From the NCBI GenBank assembly GCA_025331565.1, contig JAFREQ010000094.1, forward strand, positions 186,001-250,000: a stretch of 64,000 bases of DNA, read 5' to 3'. The notes under the pieces were generated by a model. The model did not search any database, was not told the DNA's origin, and was given only the letters and a program-made list of their open reading frames with translations. Position numbers and translations under genes: made by a program. Shown here one piece after another: positions 1 through 14,164 of the stretch. This DNA is from Holacanthus passer. Its lineage: Eukaryota; Chordata; Actinopteri; Pomacanthidae. Every line of letters begins with the position of its first letter. Positions within the stretch are counted from its first letter, which is position 1.

Positions 1-1215
1 AGGGACACAGCGAGGAAGGCGAGGACGACCTGCTGGTTTTATGTGCGTAGCTTGGGTGAGGGGTTGACTGAGGTTTATTGCCTCCCTTAACGCCACTCTG
101 CCCTGTGTGCATACTTGTATTTCCAGCGAGGACCAGTTTGAGTTCTGCACAGGACGAAACAGGAGCGTTTCAGTGAACTGAGGACACTGATTAGGCTCTG
201 AGTTACACTGGGAATATGTAATAGACTTATGGAAGATCTGTGCTGCTGTAGAGATACGGGTGTCAGTGCAAATTAGAAAGTAGAGGTGCAAAAGATTTTT
301 CTTAGTAACCCAAATTAATTTCTGGTATCGTGTCACTGGCAGTAAATCTTCTGCACTCACAGGAAATTATAGCAAATTATTATATTATCTTTGTGAAACT
401 TAAAATCTCAAAACTAAGAGTTCATCACAAATGTTTTTAGGTCCCTGAAGTGTGAAAAATGACTTCATTTAACATTATTGGTTCCCAAACTACCTCCTCA
501 ATGAAACTAAAGGGATAATTTAAAAAAAGATGAAAGACATAATTTATCAATCTTATTTTTCTGTCACACAAAAAGTTTTTTGGAAAATACTGGATATTTA
601 TCAGACCCTTTTATCTTTTAGGGGCCTCTAAAAAAATATTTAAATGAAACAATCTGAAAAGAAAAACTTCTCAAAACCTGCTTCTAACCTGTGACAAGTG
701 GTCACAAAGTCGAAGTTGGTTCATTTTAAGGGGCCACAAGCCAAAATGTCTGAACCATTACCTTAAATACTGTATCCTGTAGGGGGATTACGTCGTGCTG
801 ACATGTGGGGTCAAACCTGCCTTTTGCAGCAGAGGTGTTAATATTAGGCAGGATGTCACAGTTAATGAAAAAATGTCCTTCAAGTTATGTAACACAAATA
901 TGTGCAAGTGTCCTGCAGCATACCTTTGTCCTGAACCTACTGTCTCCTGCGCCCATGAGTTACACAAAAATACAAATTGCACTAGCAACGTAAACATGAA
1001 CCACAAACTTACAGCCTTTTCTCTTTTCTTTCTTGTGTTTGATGGCTTTTCTAGGTTTATTACTTAGGTGCAGCCAGTTACATCTTGCAAGCTGAACGTA
1101 TACTGGACACAAAAAGACACACACCTTTACCACTGACTTTCCCTCTGTGCATTCCAGTATGTCCACATGTCATCTATCATTACACTTGTCTGCTTGATCT
1201 ACCTTCGCTCTGATA

Positions 1216-1234
1216 TGTGTGTGTGTGTGTGTGT
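1216..1234. repeat. (TG)n microsatellite
   Basis: About nine and a half uninterrupted TG units. Confidence 0.9.
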
Positions 1235-1699
1235 CACTGAGGTGTGCCGTCTCTTTGACCCGGTGTTTCCACAACACAGCCTGCTTAATGCCTCCGGGCT
1301 GTATCCAGGTCACGCCCACGGGACTTAGTTTGGGTTGAAGAAGGGTCGACTCATTTTCTATCTGTTGACGTACGCGGTTTCGTGACCTTTCAAACCTCCA
1401 ATTAACTCCACTGAAGGTGAGCTATGATCTCATTGAGACAGATTATGGCGATAATAGCATTACACATAATCATGTTGGCTAACTAAACAGTAGGCTACAA
1501 ATCTAGTTTGAGCTCGATTGTTTGGAACCGGTGACGTGCCGGTTCTTGTTTGCAATGTGTGTATTCGTGCGTGTGTGTTGTGTATGTTTTGAGTTTTGGT
1601 GGAGTTCACATCTGGTCCGGATTAGTGTTGGGGCCCTGCTGGTGTTCATGGGGCTCTTCATTCTAATGGTGCTAAAAACAGATACAGTACACAGAACAG

Positions 1700-1705
<6 letters not shown>

Positions 1706-1735
<30 letters not shown>
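1706..1735. repeat. (CA)15 microsatellite
   Basis: Fifteen uninterrupted CA units in the foxo3 intron. Confidence 0.95.
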
Positions 1736-1736
<1 letters not shown>

Positions 1737-2462
1737 CAGACCACAGCCCACTGATTCTTACCGTATGTTGTACTATGACACACACTCAAAGGATAATTGC
1801 TGTTTATTACAACTTGGGTTTTATCTTCTTAGTTTTGGCCATCATTCCTTGCTCTAATAGTAACATTGCACTCATTGGTTTAATTTCTAAGATCTGGGAA
1901 CTTCCAAAAGAGACGTCCGACAGGGCAGAAAACACAAGCAGTCAAACAATCAGGCTGTTTTAAAACAAACGCCCAGGTTAGCCAAACATATCGTGAGGAG
2001 AAAACAGAGGAGAGTCATTACATTTTTTACACCAAACGGTCGATGGTTCAACTTTGACCCACCACACCCACTGTAGCTGTGGAATGAGGAATTATTTTGT
2101 GTATATATAATCTATCTACACTTTGTGTCTAACATTTGGAATTTGTTAATCAACATGTTGGCATTTACTTTGGTGAGTACAATATAACCAAAACTGATTA
2201 AAACTACATGGATAATTAACCTGAACTTAACTTAACATTTAAGTTTTAAACAAAACGTGAAAGCGCAGGTCTTTTAAACTTTTATTTTCAAGATTTACAG
2301 CAGTTTGACCTCCGAGCCTGCTGCTTTAACACTGAGCACTTGTGAAGAAAACTGGACTTTCAATCAATCCTTTTCTCTCAGACTCAGAATCTATAGGTCA
2401 GTTTAACTTGCCTGTCCCGATCTACCCATCACCTCTGCTCTAGAAAGCATTTCAGTTTGACC

Positions 2463-2465
<3 letters not shown>

Positions 2466-2501
<36 letters not shown>
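2466..2501. repeat. (TG)18 microsatellite
   Basis: Eighteen uninterrupted TG units; paired with a complementary (CA)14 tract 200 bp further on. Confidence 0.95.
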
Positions 2502-2502
<1 letters not shown>

Positions 2503-2699
2503 ACGTGCCTCGCTCTCTGCTGATGTCAGCACTTCCAGGCCTGTCAGCCCTCTTCCTCCTACACACCAGCTGAGCAGCTGGGGAAAGGGAAGGAGGTGGT
2601 TTTTGACGCTCATATAGTGTATCTGTGTGTATTTTTTTATGTGTGTGTTTTAGCACGGGGCGAGATCCTAACCTTTGCAAGGCAAACACCCGATGGCCG

Positions 2700-2700
<1 letters not shown>

Positions 2701-2728
<28 letters not shown>
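2701..2728. repeat. (CA)14 microsatellite
   Basis: Fourteen CA units, followed by interrupted CA-rich sequence to about 2770. Confidence 0.95.
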
Positions 2729-2732
<4 letters not shown>

Positions 2733-5404
2733 GTTAAAAACACAGACAAACTGCACAAACACACACACCTTGGGAGAGTTTTCTCCCAGCAACAGTGAGC
2801 CTCTTCCTCTGGCCCTCTTGGCTCCGCCCCACTGAGGAGTCACATGACTTCCTGCTTTGAGACGAAAAGGAAGGAGAGCAGCAGTTTGCCTTAACTCCCT
2901 GCTCTTCTCCTCTCTTCTCTATTTGGGTTTGACCATTTCTGCACGTGCATTTCATGTATGGTCTCTCAACACCCAGGACCAGAAGATCTTCTACCAGACA
3001 GCAAATGTGAAATATTTTATGAAACTCAACCAGTCTAAAGTCTCCTCCCCTCACCCCTCTCACGCCCCCCTCCCCTCTTTTCCCTTATCACTGCATCGCT
3101 TCCTGTCTAACTGACCCCAGAGGATCCTTTGAAATCCCGATTTCTAGAGCAAAGCTATTGTTTCACGACCGCAATAACCCACTTCACCGTTTGTGTGTCC
3201 AACATGATTATGCCTGATTACATGTCTGCATCACTGCAGCTTGTGTGCAAGAGCGAAACGTGACCGGCCGAGCTTTTGTTTATGCAGGTCTACTTGCGTG
3301 TGTGGAGCACGTTCCTGCTAAGCTTATTAATCATTGCCAAGGGAGATGACGATGACGTAGCCGTGGTGCCAAACTCCGCTCTGCTGTGTCAGCTTAAATC
3401 TGCACGTCGTCCTCGTCTTCATTCAACCAGCGTTGTATATATCTGTATGAGTTTTTGTCTGTTTAATCGGTCCCTGCTCACGATTTATGACGTCTCATCT
3501 CCGTGTCTAACCACATTTACAATCAGTTCACTCAAAATGTAAATTGAAGCAGCGGTTCAGGCTTTATTTTGCACAATCTATTCAGAGATTAGACCTTTTT
3601 TTTCCTACCGTTCTCAGTATTGAACCAAGAATTAAATCTCAATCTCCTGCTGTGACTCAAAGAGAGAGTGACTTAAAGCTAAAGCCTGATATCATCTGTG
3701 AGCGCAGTTGTTTGACAGTACATGAACTCTAAACAGAGACCTTAAAACCACAGCTGTAGGAGGGTGCACCCAGCAGCACACAACAGAAACCCACTGTCTT
3801 TTATGCTTCTCAGTTGATTTTCTACTTTACTTTCTCTCTTACACTTCCTTGTTTAAGAATAGGAAGGTCCAGTTTTTGGATTATTTGTATGCTCTTATAG
3901 GTTATTTACTGCATGAACCATATTGGTCAGCCTGCATCTGTCACAAAGCATGAAGGTTTTTGTACCAAAGGTGCTGCTGGGATACTTCATTCCTCTAAGT
4001 CATGCTGCTCTTTTATGGGATTTTGTTTTTATAAAAAGTACACAAAGGAGAGTGACAGGAAGTCTGGGGGAGAGAGAGGACATGCTGGAAAGGTTATGAG
4101 CCAGACTGTGATGAATTTTCAAATATGCATCTTTGTCCAAAGGGACCCACCACTCCTTCTTCTAAGTTCTCGTTCGCCCACTCTTCAGCTTCCTTTCTTC
4201 CTCTTTGCAGAATGTACAGCCAATGAAATCTTCACCAGTTGCAGGCCAAGCTGCTTCTTTCGTGAAACAAGCGATGAAGCAAATTAAACTCCATATTTAT
4301 GTTGATGTACTGAAGGTCATCATTATTTTTCATTGCCTGGCTGAATCCAAACTCCACACACACCTCGTGCCGGTCCTCGCTGCTTGAAGTGAACCTCAAT
4401 GCCATGGTGACTGTGATGGAATTTCATTAGCAGAGACTGAGCAGACTGTATATTGTTATCAGGTCTCAGTATTTATTTTGGGCCCAAGGGCGACGTGAAC
4501 TTAAATACCCCTGTGCTATGGGGGGTTATTTGGGGGTACCACTTTGGGCATCTGGGCCCCAGTTTACCCGGAGCAGAGAGGGTTCAATGGGGACACATGA
4601 GGCCCTCCTATGCTTTCCTTCATCCTACTCTTTTGTCCCAGCTCTCTGAGGCGCTCACAGCTTAGTGCTCATACATGACAATACGCACACACACACACAA
4701 ACACACTTACTACTGTTGACAGGTCAGTGGTATTTCCTTACAGCCACTAGCATGTTGTACACATCCATGAGGACACGCACACACTCACACCATCAGGTGA
4801 ACAGTGGCCTCTATTGAATCGAGTGTCCCCTCCCCACCACGTCACCTCATCCTCCCTCTAGTCGAGCTCTTTTCCCCACACGCAGCACTTTGTATTTATA
4901 TTACCTCGCTATTAATAGACCACTGGCAACAGCACAGCTACCCCTTCTGTTTTCTGTGTGTGTACATATCGTGTATTTTTAATGCGAGCCACCAAAAGGC
5001 ATTTTTCAGCCCCTGCTATGTTTAAGTTTTTGAATTTGCAGGTTCCTCATTTTGAAACGTGCGTGCACGTCTTTGTTTTGGAAACAGGAAACAATGATCA
5101 CGCAGAAGCAGGTAATTGCCACATCGAAGCTGTGGCTGGCGGCGTTACCCAAAATCACCAGCTAGTGACACAGTGACATCAGTGCACTTCCCCTGACCTC
5201 ACCTGGGGAGAAAAAGAAACTGCAGAGTCTGCCTAAATAAATGCCTGCCTGTACATGTAGTAGTTTCTTTGTGACCTTTGAGAGGATGAACTGGGTTTGG
5301 GGGAGTGTAAGGAGGGATGGAGAGAGGCGTAGAAGGGCAGAAGGGTGTAGCTTTGGCCGGATCTCTTTAATCTACTGTACAGGCTCATGAATGAGTCTCT
5401 ATCA

Positions 5405-5790
5405 TGTGGTTGAAGCCCTCCTCCCAATCCTCATTTTTCTCCTTTCTCATTATTTGTCTGTCCTCTCCCTTACAGCTGCCTTTTGTGATTATTTTTCCTC
5501 CTATTTTGCCCCTTCTCCTCTTGCTCTGCCGTTCTCTCATTGCCGTTTTTCTGTTTTTTCTGTCATCTCCCACTCTTTTCTCTCGCTCTCTGAAAGGTCC
5601 TTTATAAGTCAACTCTCTGCACAAAAGCTGTATGGTGGCACTGGCTGGCTGCAGGCCAAAACTCTGCTCTCTGACTCTTTCTCCCTCTCTGTGTTGGTGA
5701 GCAGCAATCACTCAATCTGCCTCTCCCCCCCTACTCTCCTCTTTCCAACTCTCTTTTTGTTTTTCCTCCTCCACTTTCTTTTCTCAGAGG
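5405..5790. repeat. long pyrimidine-rich low-complexity stretch
   Basis: The plus strand is strongly C/T-biased for nearly 400 bp, with runs such as TTTTTCTGTTTTTTCTGTC and many CTCT blocks. It creates long spurious open frames on both strands. Confidence 0.6.
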
Positions 5791-6877
5791 AGGCAGAGTG
5801 GGTAGAAAGTGTGAGATCTCGAACGCTCTCGCTCAAATGTTCCCTTTCACACACACACATGCACACTGTGAGGTGACTGAGGAGCTGTAGGGCTCAGTGC
5901 TTCTGAAAGGGGTGTGTCTGGTAATCCTTTGGAGCTTGTGTGCGAAGGCCTTGTAAACCGGAGAGGGGAAAAAAAGGGGAAGAAGAAAAGAAGAGTGGAG
6001 GAAAAAAATGAGAGAGAAAGACGGCGCTGACAGGCTTTTCAGCCAAGCGGGCCTCTTTCTGATAGTAGGCTCAGCACCACAGCTTCCACATGCTAATAAA
6101 AAAAGCACACATATGCTCTCGCACCACGCTGACCTTAAGAGTGTGTGAACCTTTCAAGGAGGACTCTTCAGAAAAACCTCACCTCAAAGACATGACACAC
6201 ATGCTCACAGTAATGAAAGGCTTGTTCGTTAATGCTGGTCACGCATCGCCTTGGACGAGTCTACAAGGAAGTTAAATGAAGCGAGCGGGTGAAAAAGTTC
6301 ATGATAAGGACAAAAACTACTCAAGGAATAAATGAAGCAATTGCCGACAGAACATATTGCAGCTGATACAAGAAAAGTGGTTTCAGGTGTCTGAAAATCC
6401 AACTTGTGACTTTTACTCCTCTGAACTCACATGCTGACCTCACCTCAGTCACTCTGGGGCGGCACGAGCAGTCAGCAGCCGCCGGCCTCAAACCGACTGA
6501 AATAACCAGAGGAAAAGGGAAGTGGTGGTGTTATAGAAATTAGTCAGTCTGTCGCTCGATGTCTGGTCACGTGATCAAGGTGGAAGAAAAGGCTGAAGTT
6601 GCTTGTGCTCCTGCGTCGTAACATATAAAACTCCGGTCTTTCTGAATCGGATGACGTCTGTGTGTCTTGCCATCTGAAATAATCAACGCTATTTCTCTTT
6701 TGTGCGGTGTACAAGTGTGCTGCATCATCCTCAGTGTGTTGCTCAATGATCAGTGTTAAAATTCAAGGTGTGGTCACAGTCTAAATATATTGCATGCTCT
6801 GTGGTGTGTGTGTATGTGTTTCTATGACTGAACTTTATCCTCCACACTTTTGAGGATGAAAGGAGTAGCAAGAAATT

Positions 6878-7215
6878 AAAGGAATAGTTTGACATTTAAC
6901 TCCTATTTACTTTCTTGCAGGAAAAGATATCCATCTCATATCTGTCTGTTCAGTGTGGAGCAATGTGAATGAGCAATGTGTGTTTTATGGGGAGGTTATG
7001 TGCCAGACATTTTTCTCGTCTAGGAGCAGCAACTTCCTGAGAGACTTTTGTTTACCTGGCAACTTCACGGCGATGACAAGACCTCAGGATGCCATTGCCA
7101 AGAAATAGTCTGGTACATAACCAGGGTTATGTAGGCTACCTGTTTCCCCCTATTCCCAGTCTTTTATGCTAAGCTAAGCCAACTGACTGCAGGCTCCAGC
7201 TTCATATCAAATTGC
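6878..7215. mobile_element. MITE-like foldback element, copy 1 (3'-truncated)
   Basis: It begins AAAGGAATAGTTTGACATTT, like the terminal sequence of the full copy at 45766-46325. The interior is palindromic: GGTTATGTGCCAGACATTTT (from 6990) is answered by an inverted GTCTGGTACATAACC near 7108-7122. A third section with TGCTAAGCTAAGCC follows. The far terminus is missing. I recognise this as a widespread teleost repeat type but do not assign a family name. Confidence 0.65.
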
Positions 7216-7570
7216 GTTAGACAATAGTCAATTAAGCTCCTTGCAATTATATTAATAAAAGGTGTGACTGTGTGTGTTTCCAGGTATGCCTTTGTGGCAA
7301 GTGATGACACCACCGGACCAACCAGTAAGAGCCTACGTGATGGCACCAAAGCAGACTGTGCTTTCCATCAACTGCATGATCAGACTCTGAGTAAGCTTGC
7401 CCACTGTATGTTTGTGTGTGTGTGTGCATGTGCATCTTTTGTTGTTTTTAGCTCCGTTTTCCCAGAGTGCCCTGGAGTAAAAAGCCTGCTGTCCGTCTGG
7501 TGCACTATTCCACACTAAGTGGGTCAGTGGCTGGCTGAGTAAGAGGGTAAAGTCAGGCTAAAGTCACCCA

Positions 7571-7589
7571 GTGTGTGTGTGTGTGTGTG
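7571..7589. repeat. (GT)n microsatellite
   Basis: About nine and a half GT units. Confidence 0.9.
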
Positions 7590-8054
7590 CACGGTTGTGG
7601 GCGGGTGGGGAAGAGTCGCCTCCATCCACCATAATAAGTTCAAAGCTGGGGCAGAGTGTGAAGAAGACGGAGACAAGAGAGACAGGATTTAAAAAAGGAA
7701 ATAGAGAAATCCAGACAGGCAGGAATGCACTTTACCTCATGTGGGCAGGGCTACATTGAAAATGCAATGAGTGCTACTGTATGAAATGAGGGGTTTCTAT
7801 TAAAAGAAAATGCAGGCGGGTGTAAAAGGGCGAGATGTGTAGATAGAGAGACAGACAGACATGGAAAGGGAGGGCTGCAGAGAACGCAAACTGCTGCGGG
7901 GTGCTTTTAATGTGAAGTATGCAGACAGACATGGCTGCAGAGGGAGTAGTAAAGTGAAGTGTACAAGACTTTATTTTGTCTGCTTTTCACAGTCTGCTTG
8001 TCTGGGTTAGACTACTATGGGCAACGCCTTGGGACCACCACTTACAGGGGGTGC

Positions 8055-8055
<1 letters not shown>

Positions 8056-8088
<33 letters not shown>
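8056..8088. repeat. (TG)16 microsatellite
   Basis: About sixteen uninterrupted TG units. Confidence 0.95.
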
Positions 8089-8091
<3 letters not shown>

Positions 8092-11000
8092 GGAGCACTT
8101 AGGGGTAGAGTAAGCACTGTAGAAGAATTTGGGTTAGCCTGAATTATTCACTTGTGTAGCCGAGTACAGCAGGCTTCTCCTCGGGCGGCACGCTCATTTT
8201 TAAAAAGCTGGAATAGGACGCGTGGGGGCTGCTGTGGCAGGATTGGCGTATGTATCAATGGGTTTACTGTGTCCACAAAGTCACAGCCCGGCAGATTAGA
8301 TAACCAAACGATCCTCTATCGAAGTCGTTTGTGGTCCACGGCTTTGTGAGGAAGCCCTGTGATCAGCGTCTGGATGGCCAGCCAGCAGCTGGGGAGCTCA
8401 CATGGTGAACTGGGATCAGAAATAGTAGGAAATCAAGCCAACGTCCCAATCTGTTTCCCTTTTTCCTCCTTTTGTGCCACCGTTTACTCATGATACTGCC
8501 TTTCCCTCGCTCCTTCATCTCTTCCCACATTCAAACAGAGAGAAAATAAATACCCTGAGCTGCTATATTCGACGGGAGTTGTCTGTTTGGATAGTGTGTG
8601 TGTTTGACCGACTAACACAACACACTGTACTATTGCACTGTGGAGTGCAACAGGGCACCCCATGTTAAATCATTCCCTCCCCCCACCTACGCTCCTCTGC
8701 CTCCTTCCTTCTCCTCCCCCCTCGCCTCTTCAACTTCCCTTCCTCTTTTAACCTCCCTGCTTTATTCCCCCTTTCCTCTCCTGCCTCAAGTCTCTCTGGG
8801 TTTGAAAGTTGGAACGTGGCCAATTAACACAACAGCCGGTTCACCAAACCGAGGTGGTGGAGGAGGGGAATAGAGAGAGCGAAGGCTCACATCGCTACAC
8901 ACTGACCTACATACACTTCCACCCAGCTGATTGAATCTTACGTTGAGGCCTGCGGCCAATCACGAGTGGGGGTGGAGTGCCAGCCAGCCAATGGCACTGG
9001 CTGCTCTCCGCGGAGCTCTTGCACTGTCTCCATACAGTTTTCAGTAATCATACAGGGGCAGAGAGAATGAGGGAGACAGAGAGAGAAAGGGTGAGCTTGA
9101 CAGATGAGAGTCACAGAAAATGAGCGAAAGAAAGAGACAGAAGGGGGGTGAGGCTGAGGGAGAGGAAAATAGAAAGGCAAAGCATGGAGGCAAAATGTGG
9201 CTCAGACAGACAGAAATAAAACGTTGTTCCTTCCTCGTTCGCTTTCGGCCTCAGTGTCTCATGGAGCTACAACTGCAGACAGATGAAGGCTAATACTGGC
9301 TAATGTAAGAGTGGATTAGTGGCACATATTTATCCTCGCTAGCCTTTTCTGAGCCTGACAAGCCTGTGCTCCTCCTCCTCGCTCTAAAATAGTCCCTTAA
9401 CATCATGAAGAGACGATCAAAAATGTCAAAAGTGGCAGAATGTATCGCTGCTATTTCCCAAACACCTCAAGGTTTTGGTGATTTTTCTTTAAACTTGAAC
9501 TTGGTTTCACGACCCCTTGTATGAAAACCTGTCATTAAACTTTAAAAAAGCTGATTTCGTCATCAGTTGACTTTTTGAGGCTTTGTGGTTTTCATTCAAC
9601 ACCAGTGAAATGAGCTGTTCTGTCCTGTTCCGATTATCCACCTCATGACTGCTCATCGAGTAGCTGCTAAACCTCATAATAAACCTCATAAGCTTCATAG
9701 ATTTTCAGTTATTATCTGTAGTTGGTCGTTATTCTCGTAAAAGTAAGAAAAAATCTGAATGTTGTGCCAGATAAAACAAATGAATCATAAAAGTGTACAA
9801 GACTTACTGTAGATGTCTGTGATTGAGACTGACAAGAGAAACACAGATCTTATCTAAACACAGCCTGAAGACAGAGACGCTGAGATAACTCCCTCCCACA
9901 AACACACACGCTCACCAAACTACACACAACGTGCACACTTTCTACACACAGACGCACCTTTGCCAGTGTGATGCTACCACAGAGAGGATGAGGACATCCC
10001 TGGCAACAAGTAACATGGAAAGTCCGACCTGTAGCCAACTAACGGCAGGCTTCAAGAGAAAACCTTACATAAGTGTTTATATTTAAATCCAACATGCATT
10101 TCTCTTCTACTCTGTTCTATTCTACGTGCCGTCGTTTTGCTGCGGTGGCAAAAAACGGGAAGGAAGGAAAAAGAGTCTCAAAAGCGAGACAATAAAAATG
10201 CCAAGAAAGGCAAACTGAAGAAAAAAGAGGGGGCGGCGAGGAGGCGCAGAGAGGCAGCGTGAGGCACACTAACCCATATTTAAAGAGATGGAGGCTTATA
10301 CAGCTCCCACAACAGAGCCAACACTCTGGAAATGATGGATTATGGGAAGGAGAGGGAAGACAAAAAGCTATAATATGGTGCCCAGGAACAAGATGGGATT
10401 TGAATCATTGGGTGTGCAGAGACACATTTAAACATGCACACACATGCATGCAATAAGTTCAAGCACACATATAGGCGGTTACATATATTCACGTGCAAAA
10501 ACACTCTTGCACACCAGATCTGGTTCACACATCCTGGTGCACACACGCATGCAAACACACACTGTACATTAATCAGACTAAAAGCCTTTCAACCACACAG
10601 TGATGTCACCGCACAGCAATAATCCATCCCTGAGGATACAGTGGTCAGACCAGGTCTGTCTCACACTGGCGGTCCATACATGCCGTCCCAACCCCCCCCC
10701 AGCTTGTGTCTCCGTCTTTTTCACTGGACAGCTGAGCCAATCAGAGGTGATGGGTTTTCATGAATAATGCACATATTGACTCAAGTGCTCGTATGAAAAT
10801 GGATTCCCGACCAATATTAACCCGTCTACTCGGAACAAACAAACGTAAAAAAGAGCAGCACTCAACCTGGAGTGAGGTGTCCAGGATTATTATGCTGCAC
10901 TGTGAAAGTGAGAGGGGTGGAGGGCCGGCGTGACCCTCCAGTCTGAACGCACCATTAAAACCAGAGTGAAACAAGAGGGTGGGACCAACTACAGCATGTT

Positions 11001-14000
11001 CATGTAGAGTGTGAAGGCGTTGGTATGTTCAAACAAACTGGTTGTCAGATTACAGAACCACATCTGCACCCCCCTAACCCGACTGATTTCTATCACTATC
11101 AATTTTTTTAAACTACCAAATGTCAAACAGCCTCAAAAATCCAGTCAGTGCAAAGTGTTAATTACATGTAGGTTAGTCTGTGTTTAACCTTAACATACAA
11201 CAGTACCTTAGAGTTTAAAGTGTATTTCAATCTTCACATTCAATTTTGCTTTTGTTGCCAGTTTTTCCTCAACCTGCCATTTCTACTTCTGTTTGCTTTA
11301 GTGACTTCCTACGTTTCCCATAATGCATTCTGACAATCGTGAAAGAATGTGCCTGAACCTGTCTCTTTCAGCTGCATGTGTAGATAGTGCTGTAATATTG
11401 ATAGTGATGAGGCAAAGAGAGTTGAGATAAGGCGACCTCTGCTCGAAATGCCTTCTGGCTGTGAAGCATGCGGTTCCACTGAGGCGCCTGTTGTTGGAAA
11501 AGTTGGCATCTTTACTTCTTTTATAAGGAATCTCCCTCTGGATGACTGTTAAACACACAACTCAAGATTTAATTTTCTATGTATAATTTAGTTGAATCAA
11601 ATATTTTCTGCCCCCTAAAAAGCTTCAATCAACACAAGGAACAAAAAACACTAGACTTCATCATCCTCGGCTACAATCGCCTGTAGTCTTTTACATAGAT
11701 AGTAACAGGGTAAGAGGGTGGGACTGCATATACTGTCTGCTCCCTTGACTCTCCAAGCCAGATCACATGAGCTCCAACACTGTAAGTACCCCTCCCCCAC
11801 CGCCAATACGCTGAGGGAATGACAGAAGAAATGGAGGGAGACTTTCCATGTGCGCGAGGGTCTGCGTGTATAGATTTCATCAACAAATCAGAGGTACGCA
11901 ATGTCCGCACAGATCTACGTGTACACCCTCTGATGATTGGCAGAATCTACGTCACATGGACCATCGCACGCGCTCGCGCACTCGTGGACGTGGAAAGTAT
12001 GATTTCGGCTTAAAGAGGAGGAGAGGGTGGAAGGCTCGCTTTCTTTTTCTCTTTTCTGTTGCTTCAATTCCTCACGCGTCACACTGACCTGAACACTTCC
12101 TCCAGAAAGGAAAGTTGGCCGTACAGGGAAAGTGAGGATCTCTCTGGGGGGAAATGTACAACAACAGCTGAGGCCAGGGCTTTCCCCTGCATTAGCCCAG
12201 CCCCCTCTGCGTATACTACTACACACACACGTGCCTATATATTCATGGCGAACACAAAGCCTTCACTATATCAGGGCCCCTTCATATTCAAATGCCTGGA
12301 GCAGAGCGTGGAAATTAGAAATGTGCCCTCTCTCCCTGACTGGGTGCTGCTTTCAGTGTCTCCATTTTTATGTGTGTATGCATGTTATGTATATACTGAT
12401 GCACGCTTGTTTCCCTCCAAATGTGTGTCCGTGTGTGTGTATTCGGCATTCTGTCCTTGCCGTGGAGCCATTTTGAGACCCTCCAGGTCTTGAGGTCAGT
12501 GTCTCTGGGTATCGGTTACTCTCCTCAGCAGCACTGAGGGACTAAGTGATTGATGGACAGATGGCTCACTGGTTGGGATGAAGGTTGCTGTGGGAACAAA
12601 GGGATGAGCTACAAGTGGAGAGGAATAACACATGCATGCACCCATAATGCCTACAAACACACCACACAGGGCGAAGATGAAGGAAGGGCTGAGGGTAAAA
12701 CAGAGACGAAGACTCTGTGTCTGGGTAGAGCGGTGCCCAATGTGCCTTGGGGCTTTGGAGCGATTTCATGCCCCCATAAGCAATGAAACGCACAGACCCA
12801 GACACACACAAACACACACACACTCACTGCTGGGCATTCTCTCTGCCCAGCTACCCGCATCAGACGAAAAAAAGCATGGCACGTGGTGAGAGACAGAAGA
12901 ACAAAGATAAGCCAATAGAGAAATCTGCTACAACATGCATTCAGTAATGGTTGCAGCAGAGCGTTCTACCTATTCATACAGCATTTTCCTTTCAATGTTA
13001 TTGGATAAAGATATTCAACTTCCCTGGGCCTGCATGAAATGTCTTCAGTCATTATTTCTAAGAAAGTAGATTATGCCTTTTTTAACTGTTGCAAAAAAAA
13101 GCATGCACAAGTTCTCTTAAAACCTTGTGCACCATTTGAAATTGTTAAATCACACTTTCATTTCCAAGAAGTCATTGCTCACTCTGGGTTCAATTCAAGT
13201 TCATTTGTGCAACCTGAAATCACATACTGTTCGTCCTCAGGGGCAAATATAAAGTAAAAGAGGACATGGGCAGCAGGAGTGGCAGATGGTTTTCTTTATA
13301 CTACAGTGAGAGTCTGCATACACTGTTACATTTGTGTATAATCATAAATTTCTAAATAAATTTTAGAAAAAAAATGTCAGTGGACTCTCGTGGCTGAACA
13401 TAAAGACAAAAGACCTCTGCACAGTTCACTACCTTGCTCAAGGATATTTCCCCAGTAGCTGTTGAGCTTTAGTTAGTTAGTATAGTCCCAGCTGGTCCAA
13501 GGTTTTGACCTGGTAACCTCGGTTGCATATCCTTAGTGTACCATCTATGTTTTAGATGTGGACATCAAATGCAACACTCTCATGTTGAATTTCAACACAG
13601 CAGAATATGTGTGAGAAGGTAGAGGAGGTTTCTTGCTTTCAGCTGTAGGTCTGTGGGTGAGAGGTCCCACAGAAACCTTTCTCTCTGGGTTACTCGGCCG
13701 GCAGTCAAGTTCTGACCTTTCCCTTCGTCAGCTTAAGGTAGATAAGCCCCTGCCCACGACCCTGGAGTCAAATTTCACTTACTCCAAAGTCTCAGCCTTA
13801 AAAGAGCTGAATTCATTAGCAAGATTATTCTCTTGTCAGCTCTTCAGCTCTCAAGTCTTTTTTTCTGCAATAAAACAAACTTGTCCAAAAATTATTTGGT
13901 TAAAGGTCAAGACAGTTTGTGCACTGTCAGCAAACACATTGGGTTTATTAGATCGACCTGTATCTGTTGCTGCTGCTGTGCTCTGCAGGCATATCAGCCA

Positions 14001-14164
14001 GTCCTTATCAGCCCCCACCCTCCCCCACTCTCTCTTATAAAACCCAGGTGTGCAAACACAAAGGTTTACCTAGGCCTCATAAACGATAACAGATAAGACG
14101 AGAGGAGGGGAGAAATGAAAAGGAAGGAGGCCCAGCTCCTCAGATCCTCGGTGACCTCCAAATC

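Larger units (their letters stand above)
1..6877 (-). other. foxo3 intron 1, no gene seen
   Basis: Noncoding sequence downstream of foxo3 exon 1 on the minus strand. It holds microsatellites (listed separately), short AT-rich blocks and a long pyrimidine-rich stretch on the plus strand at about 5405-5790. Open frames here are short and driven by repeats or skewed composition. No splice-consistent FOXO exon is present. Confidence 0.75.
7216..14164 (-). other. foxo3 intron 1, no gene seen
   Basis: Noncoding. Besides two TG microsatellites it contains a pyrimidine-rich patch (about 8680-8790), a purine-rich patch (about 9055-9190), CA-rich low-complexity sequence near 10430-10560 and an A/G-rich patch (about 10140-10260). 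None of the short open frames has a recognisable domain or splice context. Confidence 0.7.

Noticed and set aside
5391..5876. 161-codon plus-strand open frame
   Set aside because: Produced by a long pyrimidine-rich tract (Leu/Ser/Phe-rich translation); overlaps an equally long antisense frame.
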